This document shows positions 45,078-56,339 of a stretch of DNA of 64,000 nt, in pieces. Source of the DNA: Bryoerythrophyllum caledonicum. Lineage: Eukaryota; Streptophyta; Bryopsida; Pottiales; Pottiaceae. Position numbers and translations under genes: made by a program. Each line of letters begins with the position of its first letter. Position 1 is the first letter of the stretch. The notes beneath the pieces are model-generated. The model saw nothing but the letters and a program-made list of their open reading frames with translations. It did no database searches and had not been told where the DNA came from. The stretch spans positions 17,953,406 through 18,017,405 of the forward strand of contig OZ020514.1 in assembly GCA_963971425.1 (NCBI GenBank). The letters are read 5' to 3'.

Positions 45078-45529
45078 TTCAATTTCTATCTAGCCTGATT
45101 TTAAGTTGAAAATAATTCTGCACCTCCCATTTTAGTGGATACCAAACTCGAAGATAGTATTCAAAGGTTATTGTACAAATCACTAAACATTTGCATATTT
45201 AGGTTAGCTCAAGCTTTTCGTATTATTTTGGGAGGCTCCTAATCTCCCAATATAATGAATATGGTGTTCGAGTGAAGTGCCTACTTTTGTCCCTTCCATG
45301 TTACTTTAGCTGATTTTCCAATATGATGAGATTTTTCCACTTAAAGACAAAGACGCTTCTCACAGATTTCCCATCAACTCAATCATTATCTTTATTTTCT
45401 TTACTATTTCCATTTATCATAATTTTCTTCGGCATACTTCTGCCATAAGGCATCCCTTTCATAAGTCTATTGTTGTTTCACAACTTTACTCCTAAAGATG
45501 AACTCACAGACAAACCTCTGACTTGTTGT

Positions 45530-46000
45530 CTTAAGACGTCCCACTCGAGTTCATTAGACACTTGGAGTTCAGACGTCTCGTTGAGTTCTTTAAGACAACT
45601 TGAGTTCTTAAGTCACTTGTGTCTTTAAGACCACTCGAATTCTTAAGACGACTATCTTGACATCACACTTATGACCTCAGTTCTGTGACTTGACTTTTTG
45701 AGATGACTTCTTAAGTATTGTTCCTTTATGCAAAATGGTTTAGCTCTTAAGAATTTTTTATTTATTGTTATTTTTATTATTTTATTATTTAATTATTTTT
45801 TTTTTAAATAAAAAAAATTGAAGAATTTTTTAAATTTTTTTAAATTAATAATACCCATGACAAGGTTTCTTTCAAGAAAGTTTTTTTTTTTTTTGTGAAT
45901 GATCATAAATTAACTATGACTGAAAACACAATATTTTTAAACTTTCCTTCCGATAGTTTGAGGTCGTTTCAGACCACTTAAAAACTTTTCTTAAGATCTT
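45530..46000. repeat. CTTAAG-rich segment next to the 3' end of the minus-strand gypsy element
   Basis: About six CTTAAG hexamers in 0.5 kb, then an A/T homopolymer-rich stretch (45,745-45,900). It may be the 3' LTR of the element, matching in character the segment at 54,060-55,230, but no clear base-by-base alignment was found. A purine run AAAGAGGGGGG (minus strand, about 46,015-46,030) could be the polypurine tract. Confidence 0.4.
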
Positions 46001-46045
46001 TCTTAGATGGAGGTGTAGCCCCCCTCTTTAAAGTGTAACTTGCCT

Positions 46046-47521
46046 TCAATTTACATACTTTTTGAGCCAGTGGCCATTATAGCGTGTTGCATGTACGTTA
46101 CCTGCAAAATCTTGTAATTCTACATAACCATCAGGATAGGATTTAAGTATTTTGTATGGTCCAAACCATCTCATTTTAAATTTCCCTAGAAATTTGTGAA
46201 ATCTACTGTCATAGAGTAAGACTAGATTATTTTCTTTTAGAATTTTGGGTTGTAATTTACTATCATAATAAGTCTTTCTTTGTTTTTGTATAGCTTCCAT
46301 GTTCATGTAAGCTTGACCTCTAATTTCATCTAGGCGTTCAAGATTATCTAATCTTTCTCTTAAAGATTGTTCATCACCTAATCTTTCAGAAATTGCAACT
46401 CGTAGGGAAGGTAATGTTACTTCTATCGGGAGCATAGCTTCCAATCCATACACTAATTGGAAAGGGGTTGCTTCAGTTGTAGTTTTTATGGTACATCTAT
46501 ATGCCCATAATGCATTATTTAGTTTATTGTCCCAATTAGATGCATTTCCTTGTAATGACTTAGTGATGATCTTACAAAGAATACCATTAGACTTCTCAGT
46601 TTGTCCATTAGCTCTAGGGTAATAGGGTGATGACTTACGATGTTTAATAAAATACTTTTGCAACATTTTCTCAATAGTGTCATTGATGAAGTGACTTCTC
46701 CTATCACTAACAATTTCTTTTGGACACCCAAACCTAGTGATGATATGTTCATAAATGAATTTGGCAACAGTGTCTACATCATCATTTTTAGTGGCAAGGG
46801 CCTCTACCCACTTAGTCACATATTTTGTTGCAACCAAGATATAATGTTTTTGACCCTCACGACTAGGTGATTTAATAGGACCGACAAAGTCAATTCCCCA
46901 GTTTTCAAAAGGAATTTGTACTAAAATTGGTGTTAATGGCATAGCCTCAGTGGCTGTCGGTTTACCGACTTGCTGACAAGGAACACATTTTTTAACATAA
47001 TTAGTGGCATCAGCAAAAAATGTGGGCCACCAATATCCAACTCTCAATGCTTTTTGAGCCGTAGCCCAACCCGCGAAATGCCCTCCACAAACATCATCAT
47101 GACATCCTACTAAAATCATTGACACTTCACTAGGGTTTACACATCGTCTAAGTACATCATCTTTACCTCGCTTATAGAGAACACCACTAATCATGGTGTA
47201 TGGTAAAGATTGATGGACTAATTTAGTTTTATCTTTGCTAGTGTATTCAATAGGACAAGTAGCCTTAGTTAAATAGTAGATGATGTCGGCATATTCTTTT
47301 GGAATTACATCAAGTACCTCTACACCCTCTCTAAAACGAAAGATATGTGTATCTCGAAAGTTATCATCTATGAAGTGTAGATTTATAGTCTCACTGAGTT
47401 GTGATAAAAAATCTGCATTTTGATGTATTTTTGCTGATCTGACATTAATGGTAAAATCAAACTCTTGTAATAATAAAATCCACCTTGCAATTTGACCACT
47501 TAGTTGAGGCTTATTGATCAT
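46046..47521 (-). CDS. Ty3/gypsy RNase H end and integrase
   Basis: 491 open codons on the minus strand. The first about 60 residues are the end of RNase H (NKPQLSGQIARWILLLQEFDF, KIHQNADFLSQL). The integrase HHCC finger is intact (HDDVCGGHFAGW...YWWP...CVPCQQ). The core has GIDFVGPI (Asp), IVSDRRSHF (Asp) and SPYYPRANGQTEKSNG (Glu), so the DDE triad is complete. The C-terminal domain (LPSLRVAI, GPYKILKSYPDGYVELQDFAG) is typical of plant gypsy elements of the Athila/Tat type. A single TAG upstream (DHDAL*Y) cuts it from the rest of RNase H. It is the best preserved part of the element. Confidence 0.92.
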   Translation of the reverse strand: MINKPQLSGQIARWILLLQEFDFTINVRSAKIHQNADFLSQLSETINLHFIDDNFRDTHIFRFREGVEVLDVIPKEYADIIYYLTKATCPIEYTSKDKTKLVHQSLPYTMISGVLYKRGKDDVLRRCVNPSEVSMILVGCHDDVCGGHFAGWATAQKALRVGYWWPTFFADATNYVKKCVPCQQVGKPTATEAMPLTPILVQIPFENWGIDFVGPIKSPSREGQKHYILVATKYVTKWVEALATKNDDVDTVAKFIYEHIITRFGCPKEIVSDRRSHFINDTIEKMLQKYFIKHRKSSPYYPRANGQTEKSNGILCKIITKSLQGNASNWDNKLNNALWAYRCTIKTTTEATPFQLVYGLEAMLPIEVTLPSLRVAISERLGDEQSLRERLDNLERLDEIRGQAYMNMEAIQKQRKTYYDSKLQPKILKENNLVLLYDSRFHKFLGKFKMRWFGPYKILKSYPDGYVELQDFAGNVHATRYNGHWLKKYVN

Positions 47522-48660
47522 GTACTATAAAGCATCATGATCAATATGGAAAGTGAATTTATAACCCAATAAATAATGTCTATATTTCTGAAGAGAGAAA
47601 ATCATGCGAAGACCTTCTCGTTCAGTTATAGAAAAATTCCTTTCTGGAGCACTCAACTGTCGACTTGCAAAGTAAATTGGTCAATCATGACCTTTAGAAT
47701 TTTTCTGACTTAAAACACTTCCAATTGCCATATTAGAAGCATCAACATACACTACAAAAGGCTTAGTCCAATCTAGGGGAATTAGGACAGGTGCCTTATT
47801 AAGACGGCATTTTAACTTGATAAAAGCTTTAGTTTAATCATTTGTCCATACCTCTGGTAGTAAAGTTTGTTTCGTTAAAACATTCAGAGGTGCTGCTATA
47901 AAAGAAAACTTATAAATCAATTTTCTATAATAACCTGTTGCATCTAGAAAGCCTTTTAGTCTCGTTAGATGTTCAGGTATTTCCATTTCAAGAATAATGT
48001 CTACTATGTCTGGATCGACTGATATTCCTTCTTTTGAAACAACATGACATTATAATTTACCGCATACAGTGGCAAACTCAGACTTAGCAGCATTTATAGA
48101 TATGCCATACTCTCTACATTGATCAAAACATTTCTTTAAATTTTGTGCATGATCTTTCTTAGAACCAAATACACAAAAACCCTCTTAAAAAATCTCCATA
48201 AATTTTCTAAGATATTTTGGAAAGGCTTGAATCATAACTTCTCAGAATGTTGCCGGAGCACTACACAATCCAAATGGCATGACATTATATGCAGAAGCCC
48301 CCCAATCTGTGGTGAAAGTGGTCTATGGTCTATCTTCTAGGGCTACTTGTACTTGATTATAACCTGAGAATACATCAAGGAAAGAATAGCACTTATGGCC
48401 AACTACACCATCTAGTACTGCATCAGAAAATGGTAAAGGAAAGAAATCTTTCTTAGTTGCTTTGTTCAACTGTACAAAATCCTGACAAATACGGATATTA
48501 CCATTGTTTTTAGGTACTATGACAATAGGTGACACCCACTCACTAAATGGCACAGGATAAATAAAATTACACTCCAGTAATTTATCAGTTTCCTCTTTAA
48601 CCATTAGAGATTACTTTGGATTCATCCTATATTGGCTTTGCCTAACAGGTTTAGCATCTG
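47522..48660 (-). pseudogene. Ty3/gypsy reverse transcriptase and RNase H start (degenerate)
   Basis: Minus strand. FSEWVSPIVIVPKNNGNIRICQDF, KDFFPLPFSDAVLDGV and SFLDVFSGYNQVQV (first Asp, about 48,380) are readable. Further on are NVMPFGLCSAPATF and the active-site loop (about 48,180). There the usual DD is replaced by a stop, Glu and Gly (F*EGFCVFG), so RT is dead. RNase H follows with PFVVYVDASNMAIGSVLSQK, FASRQLSAPERNFS and FTFHIDHDAL. Several stops are scattered through it. Confidence 0.85.
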
Positions 48661-48855
48661 CTTCTAGGATAATTCAATGTTGATAAACATCAAGAGGGAT
48701 GCCTTTCAAGTCTTTGTAAGTCCAAGCAAAGGCATCTTTCTCCTTCTTAAAGAATTCCAGCCATTCATCATATTCTTTAGAACTTAATTCATCATATATT
48801 TAAAAAGGCTTAGGATCTTCCGTAGTGCCTAAATTCATTTCTATAGTAATTTTTA

Positions 48856-49590
48856 CTAAAGGACAACACTAGGTATTTTCTTGTTATCTAGCAACTGATC
48901 ACAGTCTGACACATAGGGGAGTTCTTTATCCGATTCTCTCTCACTAGTAATAATAAAATTAGGAGCATTTTGCCATGCTTCAATAGTTGCATCCGAGTCA
49001 TCTACTTGACTAGGCGGGACAAAATACTCTCCAGGGCCTAAGCCTTTAAACGTAGGCAAGTCTTGGACAACATTAGTGTCTTCAGGCTCAGATTCTGAAT
49101 TGGAATCAGTAGTCCAATTTGAATCATCGTCTTGGGTGACCTTGATAGTTTGCAGGAAACATGGGAAGAATGATTTTACTTTTATCCTTCCCAATTGTTA
49201 AATTTCCTTACCCCAATCGTCCTTGGCTTTGGCTTATGACAACCAAGGCCTGCCAAAGAGAATAGGATATGTGGAAATAGACTCACTCACCTTAAAGACA
49301 ATATAGTCAATTTTATAATCAATTCCACCAATTATTGTATTTAATTGTATTAATTTTCCCAAAGATTTGACTCTATTTTGATCGCCCATTCGTAGAATAA
49401 TAGGAGTAGGTGCTATGTTAATTATGCCTAACTCTTCCATAGTGTCAACATTCATAAGGTTGAGACTACTCCCACTATCAATTTAGACTCCATCAATTAA
49501 AGTTCCATCTATAATTACATCAACTGTGGGTGCACCTGGATCTAGAGAGATATCATGAACATTCACAATTTTAGGTTGAGATTTACTTGT
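48856..49590 (-). pseudogene. Aspartic protease region of the minus-strand gypsy element
   Basis: Minus strand. IDSGSSLNLMN (about 49,480-49,440) is the aspartic protease core, preceded by a stop. MEELGIINIAPTPIILRMGDQN and YPILFGRPWLS follow (49,455-49,234), as in plant gypsy proteases. An acidic 112-codon linker (49,194-48,856) then leads to RT. Confidence 0.75.
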
Positions 49591-49614
49591 TTCCTTATTT
49601 ATTTTTTGCTTAGT

Positions 49615-51560
49615 TTATTTCACATTGCCCTCCTCTTGTATTTTTGCTCTCTTTCTAATTAGAGAAGATGTTATCTCATTTTTACAATAAGGTGACAATG
49701 CAAGTAATTGTCTCAAAGAAATTTGAGGTTGTAATCTATCTAAATCTGTAAGGATATCATATGGATGCATACTTACGGCTAATCTCATAATTCTATTGTG
49801 TTTTCTCCCTTTTAAAGACATAGATGATTCTTTACTATCTTTTTTGAAGGCTTATAAAAAGTAGGTTGTTCTAATGGTTTCATGGAAGTACTTGTTTTTT
49901 TCCACATTTAAAATTGTAGGTACAACTTTCTCTGGTAAAGTAGGTATCATAGGTACTTGAGTAGGATTTTGCCGAGAATCACTACTTGTCATTTCTATTA
50001 TTTGTGGTGATGGTTTAAGAATTTCCGGTCTTTTTAGTATGGTTGGCATATTTCTATCAAGCATAGGATTAAGTTTCTCTTTACTATAATCATTCTCTGA
50101 GCTACTAGTAGGCTCTTTTTCGAGAGCTTTCTTAGCTTGTGATCTAGTGATAAAGACATCATGGGGTGTATCAATAGCCATATAATTAACATTTTGAGTA
50201 TTAGAGGACTCTACTTCTTGAATTTGAACTTGTTTCCTAACATTAGAAAACTCAGTAATTATTGTTGTGCAAAAGGTAGAAACATGCTCTGTTTGCCCAC
50301 ATCTCCCACACAAGGGATTAAAACCAACTTGTTGTCGCTCATTTGTGCATTCCCTAGAATAATGACCTGGCTCTCCACATCTATAACATACTACTTCTTT
50401 GTTTCTATCTTGATTAGGTCCTCTCCAAACTTGGTGTTGACTATTACCATTATTTCCTCTCGGATGGTTATTATTATTCCCTGGTTTGATAAAAAGTTGT
50501 TTGAATGTAATCCTATCATGGCCCTTTGCACCACAATAAACACATTTAAGTTTAGGAATTCCTCCTATTGGATATCTACATCTGGTCGCCAGGTGTCCAT
50601 GACCTTTACAATTATTGCACCAAATATTAGTTCGTTGATTAGTAGCCTTAGGTCTTTTATTTCTACCTTCATTACCTTGGACTGACAATTCCTTAAATTG
50701 TTTTTGTAAGGCTTGTATCTCACTTTCCTCATGACTTGGAGGCATCAATGCAAGTTGTTGCTCTCTAGGATGAGGTGGTCCTTGTATAGTTAATTGGGGT
50801 TGGCTAGATATTGACCTGGGATAATAATCTCTTCCACTATTATCCATTCCATAATGAGTAGATGTAGGTAAAAGATATGGATCTTGATATGGAGTTCTTT
50901 TTGTCTCTAACAACATATTAGATCGTTGCATAGCAGCTTCCTAATTTCTAGCAGCTTCATATGCCGTAGTTAAATTTTCAGGATTAGAAAGTTTAACTTG
51001 GTATATGCACATAGGATCTAATAATCCTCGGATGAAGGTAGTGGTGATCCATGCCTCTGGCATATTATGATCTCGCCATCTATTCAACAAGTTTCTAAGT
51101 CGAGTATAATATCCAGCTATAGTTTCAGTGGAATACAGTTGAGAACTTTGCAACTGATCCTGCAAAGTATTTTGATAGGACTGAGGTCTAAACCTTCTTA
51201 AAAAGGAATCTTTTGAAGCTTCCCAATCCACCGGTCTAGGATTTAGAGCTGCATACCACCGTTGAGCTTCCCCTAATAAATTACGAGGGAAACTGGTGAT
51301 CTACTTATCAGTAGCCAAATTATGTGTTGTTGCCACTACTTGAAATCGTTCCAAGTAGGAATCTGGATCTTCCCCTAAATCTCCATAAAATATAGGAAAA
51401 TGGGCAATATTTAACATTTTGTGATGACCCATAGTAAATGGATTTTCTACACCCTCTTTAGGAGTAGATGGAATTGTGGGTGGAGTAGAAGGTGGAGATT
51501 CTTCAGAAGAAGATGAGGTAGGAAAAATCACAGGACGGGGTGGTACTCTAGGAGATAGTG
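49615..51560 (-). pseudogene. Gag with four zinc knuckles (gypsy, minus strand)
   Basis: Minus strand. HFPIFYGDLGEDPDSYLERFQ (51,531-51,301) and, after a TAG, FPRNLLGEAQRWYAAL and WEASKDSFLRRFRP (to 50,941) form the retrotransposon Gag domain. After another TAG a 359-codon ORF (50,931-49,852) carries the knuckles CNNCKGHGHLATRC, CVYCGAKGHD (last Cys replaced), CYRCGEPGHYSREC and CGRCGQTEHVSTFC, followed by a Ser/Pro-rich linker. Further coding (KRAKIQEEG, PYDILTDLDRLQPQISLRQLL) at 49,821-49,615 links to protease. Four knuckles is more than the one or two usual for Gag. Confidence 0.85.
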
Positions 51561-51576
51561 ACCATCTAGGTGAATC

Positions 51577-52490
51577 TCATGAAAAAGATTCATTTTTTCC
51601 TTTGTCACTTGTACTATACTTATTAGCTTTACAACCCTGTGGTTTACTATCCTCACTTTCAAAGACACCTCCTTTTAAACTACTAGACCCTACTTCTTCT
51701 TCATTTACACTTGATTGATCTATCACATCTTGTGCATAAAAATCTAATGTTATTGGTTCAAGAGAATGTCTAAAAACATCTATCATACTTTGATAGAATT
51801 TCTTCTCTTTTTTGTCCAATTGTATGGAGCTCTCAACACCTTCTGTTCTTATTTTTTGATTGAACTTTTCTAGGGATGTAATTGCTTCCTCATTAGTAAA
51901 GTTGGAAATATCCTTTAGTTCTTTTTTAATTTTAAAATCTAACTTTTGATTAAAGGATTTCGGATATGGGATTTTAAACTCTGTTTAGTGGGAAGAACTA
52001 TCGTCCTCTAGAACACTTTAAGTGGTGGATATAGTGGCTAATGGAGTCTAGAAGGATGGATCTTCTTCCTTAGGTTGATTTATTAGACTTCTATCCGACT
52101 TATATCCTCTCTCCCTAGTCTTTGAACTAGATTGGTCACTCCTGGTTTTTAGTCTTAATTTCTTTGGACTAGAGTTACCTGATCGTGAAATGTAGTGTTG
52201 CCTTTTTTTCCGTATCCTTACTCTAAAACTTTTTGAGGTAAGTCCTTTAGTTGGTATACTGAACTTGAGTGAATTAGGAAGAGCTTGAACTTGTGTGTCT
52301 TGTTGAGTGAATTATAAGTATTTTGTCGGCAACTTAACATCTTCGGGTATAGATGAAGGTGTATTATTAAAGGTTGGATTTATCGTTAGCAATATAGGTC
52401 TATCCCTTATTGCTATCATTTTCTTGTAACGCTCGGCTCTTTCTAGCCTTTAAATGTCAATTTTGCCTTTACCTCTATCGGACATTGGTA
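51577..52490 (-). pseudogene. Extra coding block upstream of gag
   Basis: Minus strand. From about 52,484 a frame (MSDRGKGKIDI, then RLERAERYKKMIA) continues with isolated stops through a basic Ser/Arg/Lys-rich part (KRQHYISRSGNSSPKKLR). It goes on to an 80-codon acidic ORF (51,819-51,577: DKKEKKFYQSMIDVFRHSLEP). I do not recognise it. Some plant Tat/Ogre gypsy elements carry an additional ORF before gag, and this block would fit that position. Confidence 0.4.
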
Positions 52491-52553
52491 GGTGCCATAA
52501 ACATTTGAAATATTTAACTCTCTCAGTTAATTGTTCAAAAAAGGTTGAGTGTA

Positions 52554-53165
52554 TTAATTTAAACAAAGGTACCTCGCTTCATCCGTTAAGTTCATTCCTT
52601 CGACTTCCCATGCAATGTTTCTAGGATACTTATACATAGTTAATAAGGCTCCCATTTCATTTTCTCCCAACCATTCACTGGCTATAACTATTAAAAGATC
52701 TATCTCATTTTCAGCCATTTTCAAATATTCCCCATCATAAGAACTTATATTGTGGTACATACAAATTGAGTTGATTAATCTTCTAATTATTTTCCTCCAT
52801 TAACTGGGTATATAGAGGATCACTCTCTTGACTCATTTTGTCATTGGTATATTTGTTTGGTATTTAATAAACTGCAAAGAGTTTTAATTTGAGCAAAGAT
52901 AGACAGTTTCCATAGATAGGTTTAATTCATTCACTTTATTTACAAGATAACCCAAATATGTCAACAATTCTCCTATCTGAAGTTCACTCAACCACTCTTC
53001 TGCCTGTTCAATTAATCTATCTATTTGAGTTTCTACTATTTCCAAATATTTCCTGTCATAACTGCTAAAATTTTGGTAGTAATTTATTCTTGCATACAAA
53101 AATTTAAGGGATTTATTTTTTTCACTTTTAGAATCTAGGCGTTCAATTTTTCTCATTTGTTCCAT
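52554..53165 (-). pseudogene. Tandemly duplicated protein module upstream of gag
   Basis: Minus strand. Two ORFs, 53,165-52,884 and 52,760-52,554, encode related segments: YYQNFSSYDRKYLEIVE / YHNISSYDGEYLKMAE, then IDRLIEQAEEWLSE / IDLLIVIASEWLGE, then NLSMETVYLCSN / NLTDEARYLCLN. Similarity extends over about 65 residues, so the module was duplicated in tandem. Predicted mostly helical. No known domain. It lies between the Gag region and the distal ORFs, in the same orientation. Confidence 0.5.
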
Positions 53166-53240
53166 TTAGGAAACAATATTGACGCCAATCAGTAAGTGAA
53201 AATTGTTCTATCTTAAACTCTCCTAACAATGGTTCTATTA

Positions 53241-53947
53241 TTAATTCTCTTGGGTGATTGAATTTCTGTAAGAAGTTCTTGATGATTTTTTCTTATTAAT
53301 GGAATGTTGGTTGTTTTCTCTAATGTGTTCTAATTCTGTCCCCAAAAGTTCAAATAATTTATACTCATTGAATTGAATTTTAGAATACATTGGTAATAAT
53401 GTTTTTAATCTTGTTCGTTGTTCCTTAAAAGTGTCATTTAAGGAACTCATTTCTTAAATACATAATAAATCAAAGGCTACACTAAGAGGAACTTCTGGAT
53501 CTTTAGAGAAAAAGTCGGGAAAAAATACTTTACTCTCAAAGTTTTGTTTACTATAAACAAAGATATAAAGTTCCCTATTAAACTTATATCCATTCCAAGC
53601 CCCAATACCTTTAGAAGTTAATGGTTGTGTTTGAAGTTTTAATCTACCATATTAGGCTAAAAGATCGTGTAGTTGAAATTTTAAGTATAATGTCTTTATG
53701 TTAACAATTACTTCATTAAAACCTTCGCCTTTACTCCATACTTTGTTTAAAATAATTGTTTAATTTCTAAAGGTAGCTGTTCAAAATTTTGCTGAAATGA
53801 TTTATCAATTTTTAGGTGAGCTCCATAAAATTGGAACCCTGGTCCGTAATATGCACCTCTATAGACACGGTAAGGGGCGCTGAAAAAATACGGACCACAA
53901 AAGAAGTCACTCAAAGCTTCAGAAACTTTCCATGGAAAAGTCAACAT
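53241..53947 (-). pseudogene. Distal upstream ORF(s) of the minus-strand gypsy element
   Basis: Minus strand. ATG 53,947 opens an aromatic-rich segment (FFCGPYFFSAPYRVYRGAYYG, GFQFYGAHLKID) ending at 53,747. After degenerate sequence with scattered coding character, 53,450-53,241 encodes a helical basic block (TFKEQRTRLKTLLPMYSKIQF). Same strand and spacing as the duplicated module, probably parts of one former long protein. No domain recognised. Confidence 0.35.
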
Positions 53948-54059
53948 GTTGTAACAACATGTCTTTATCCATTAATAAAAGTTTTTTATTTTTTTTATTA
54001 AAAAAAAAAACTATTATCGTTAATTCCAAAGGTTGTAAATTCACACAAAATTGAATGCC

Positions 54060-55230
54060 ATAATAGTTTACTTAAGTAATTGGCTTAAGTCACGACAACT
54101 TTCCTAAATTAAAAACTACTTAAAAACTTAACGGTACCATCCTCACTAAATAGTTAAAGCTATCCTCTTGGTTAATTCTTAAGATTATCTATCTTGATTT
54201 TAGGAAAATAGGGCTGTTAGCATCACTCTTAAGGGGTCCATCCACAAAGTATAACCCCAAAGGATCTCTCGTGCCTTAAACATGAACATTAGTCCTTTTA
54301 AGATTGTGCTTGTGCCACTAACTCCATTACATATGCCACACAGGGCTAATGGAAGATTTCATTAGTTCTCATTGCATTGGTTCCTTAATTAAGTCCTTAA
54401 ATAATTCAAAGTCTTACCTCATGCAAATCGTTCCACTTTTCACGTTCGTCCATTTGATCCACGTGATCAAGTCGTTAATACAAGGGTTAGTTTCCAATAA
54501 TCATACACACAAGTTAACTCAAGTCTTAAGGAGTTCACCTCTTAAGTCTTCACTTAAGTTCACTCATCCACATTTAATTCTTTAAGACAAACGGTATCCT
54601 ACACTTACTCTTATCTTTCATAAACCATAACACTTAGTCTTTAAGATATCTGATTGTTACTTAAGTCTTCACTCATGGTCGATTTCATATTCTTAAGGAC
54701 ACAACCTTTGGTCGTTCGGTTCTTAAGCACTTTACACTCTTACTTAGGACTGATCCTTTAAGAACCCGAACAGTTCAGATCAAATCAGCCTTACCGTGTT
54801 CTTAAGTTTCCGGCTTGAGACTACCAAAATAGGGAGTGCATCTTACTTAATGCAAATGTTGTTCTATGTTCTCGCCCATACAACCTTTAAGTCCTAGCCC
54901 TTAAACTTAAAGGTTACTTGGTACTTAAGGCCTTAATCTTCATAAACTTGTGTTATCCAATCTTGGATTTAAGATTCTTAAGTTTCTATGCTCTTTTCTT
55001 AAGTCTTCCTTAAGGATTTGTACCTTACTTATTCTCTTATGATAGATTCTTTAAATGCTCACAAATTAGCCTACTTTAAAGAATCCCTTCTGTTAAGGCT
55101 AGACTTATTGCTAATTATATGTATGCATAATATGACACTCTTTGCCATGCATCAAGGTGTGCTTTCTTGATGTTTTATTGCATAAATTATATTAACATGA
55201 ATAAGAACTCCACTCTTATTCTTAAGATCC
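54060..55230. repeat. Segment with extreme CTTAAG density
   Basis: About 17 CTTAAG hexamers in 1.2 kb (one per about 4 kb expected for equal base use), many within ACTTAAGT or TCTTAAGT contexts. It lies upstream of the 5' end of the minus-strand gypsy element and is a candidate for its 5' LTR. The LTR could extend to about 56,040, where the minus strand reads TGTAGAGCC. Confidence 0.5.
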
Positions 55231-56040
55231 TCAAGTTATGCTCACTCACACTTGAGATCATATTAAGTACTTATGCACCACACTCTTTATGCATTAAATC
55301 ACTTAATTTCGCATCATCTCCATTAATCTTCACACTTATGATAAATGCTCCAACACACACTAGGTCTCACACACACAACCTTAGTAGTTAGGGTATTCCC
55401 CTATCTTATATCATGAAGAATAAATATACAATGCATTCATGCATAGGAATTTTATCCACAATTAATACCTAATGCATGCACTTGCATTTACAAAACCAGA
55501 ATATCAACTTTATTCAATGAAAATCACATATTATTGCAATTATACATATGACTCAAGTCACACACAAGGCTCTATATATGCAAATTCAATAATAAATATA
55601 TATAAAATAAAATACTCTTACAACATTAAGAGTCATCAACTAGCTTTTTTACCTAAAGCTAAGGCTCACTCCAACCTTCCTCCAAGGAATTTCCATGGTA
55701 ATGGCAAAGAATGCTAAAAATTCAAGCTAGTCATTCTACTCATCATCCAAGAGGTACACCTTTTGACAAGAGGTTTTCCCTATCATTAACCATTAAGATT
55801 AATTCCACTAAATCTTCAAATCTCTTCATGTCTATTCATGAAAAGGCACATTCTACCCAAAGGCTGCGAGTTCAACCCTTTTCCCATTATTTCCTAATTC
55901 TTGAGTATGAATAAGTACTTTTTGATTATTTAACTACTTAGTGTAAACTTAATCATTAAATATTTAATTCTCCATATATCTACAACCCTTTTTACACTTA
56001 ATTTTTGGAAAAAAGCTATTTTTGTCATTTTGGCTCTACA
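55230..56040. other. AT-rich gene-free stretch
   Basis: No coding block recognised; possible distal part of a gypsy LTR or older spacer. A short CACACA run is present near 55,370. Confidence 0.35.
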
Positions 56041-56059
56041 AGAGGACCCCAACATCAGT

Positions 56060-56330
56060 GTCTCCTACAATCTTTGAATCGCATGCCTCATGTGGCAAGC
56101 ACACTTGGATCATGGCACGCCCAATAGAAGCGAAGTTGTCATCTAGGAGCTGGTAGTACTTGTTCCGCCATTGTGGTCGGTCTCGGAACAAATTCGGATC
56201 ACATAAACCATCCAAGGTAGCGGATGGATTCTTAGAAGAGTGATAATTATGTTGTTGGTGGCTCGCCGATCAGATATCTTCGTCACTTCCAGTGGCCACT
56301 TCAGTCTTCGATTCGGATCCCTCCATATAA
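56060..56330 (-). pseudogene. Short coding remnant, function unknown
   Basis: Minus strand frame beginning at an ATG at about 56,323 (MEGSESKTEVATGSDEDI), one TGA, then a continuing segment NPSATLDGLCDPNLFRDRP and WRNKYYQLLDDNFASIGRAM to about 56,060. The acidic N-terminus and the helical rest look like a genuine exon. It stands alone next to the presumed gypsy boundary, so the gypsy insertion may have cut the gene. Confidence 0.3.
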
Positions 56331-56339
56331 CTATGGGTC

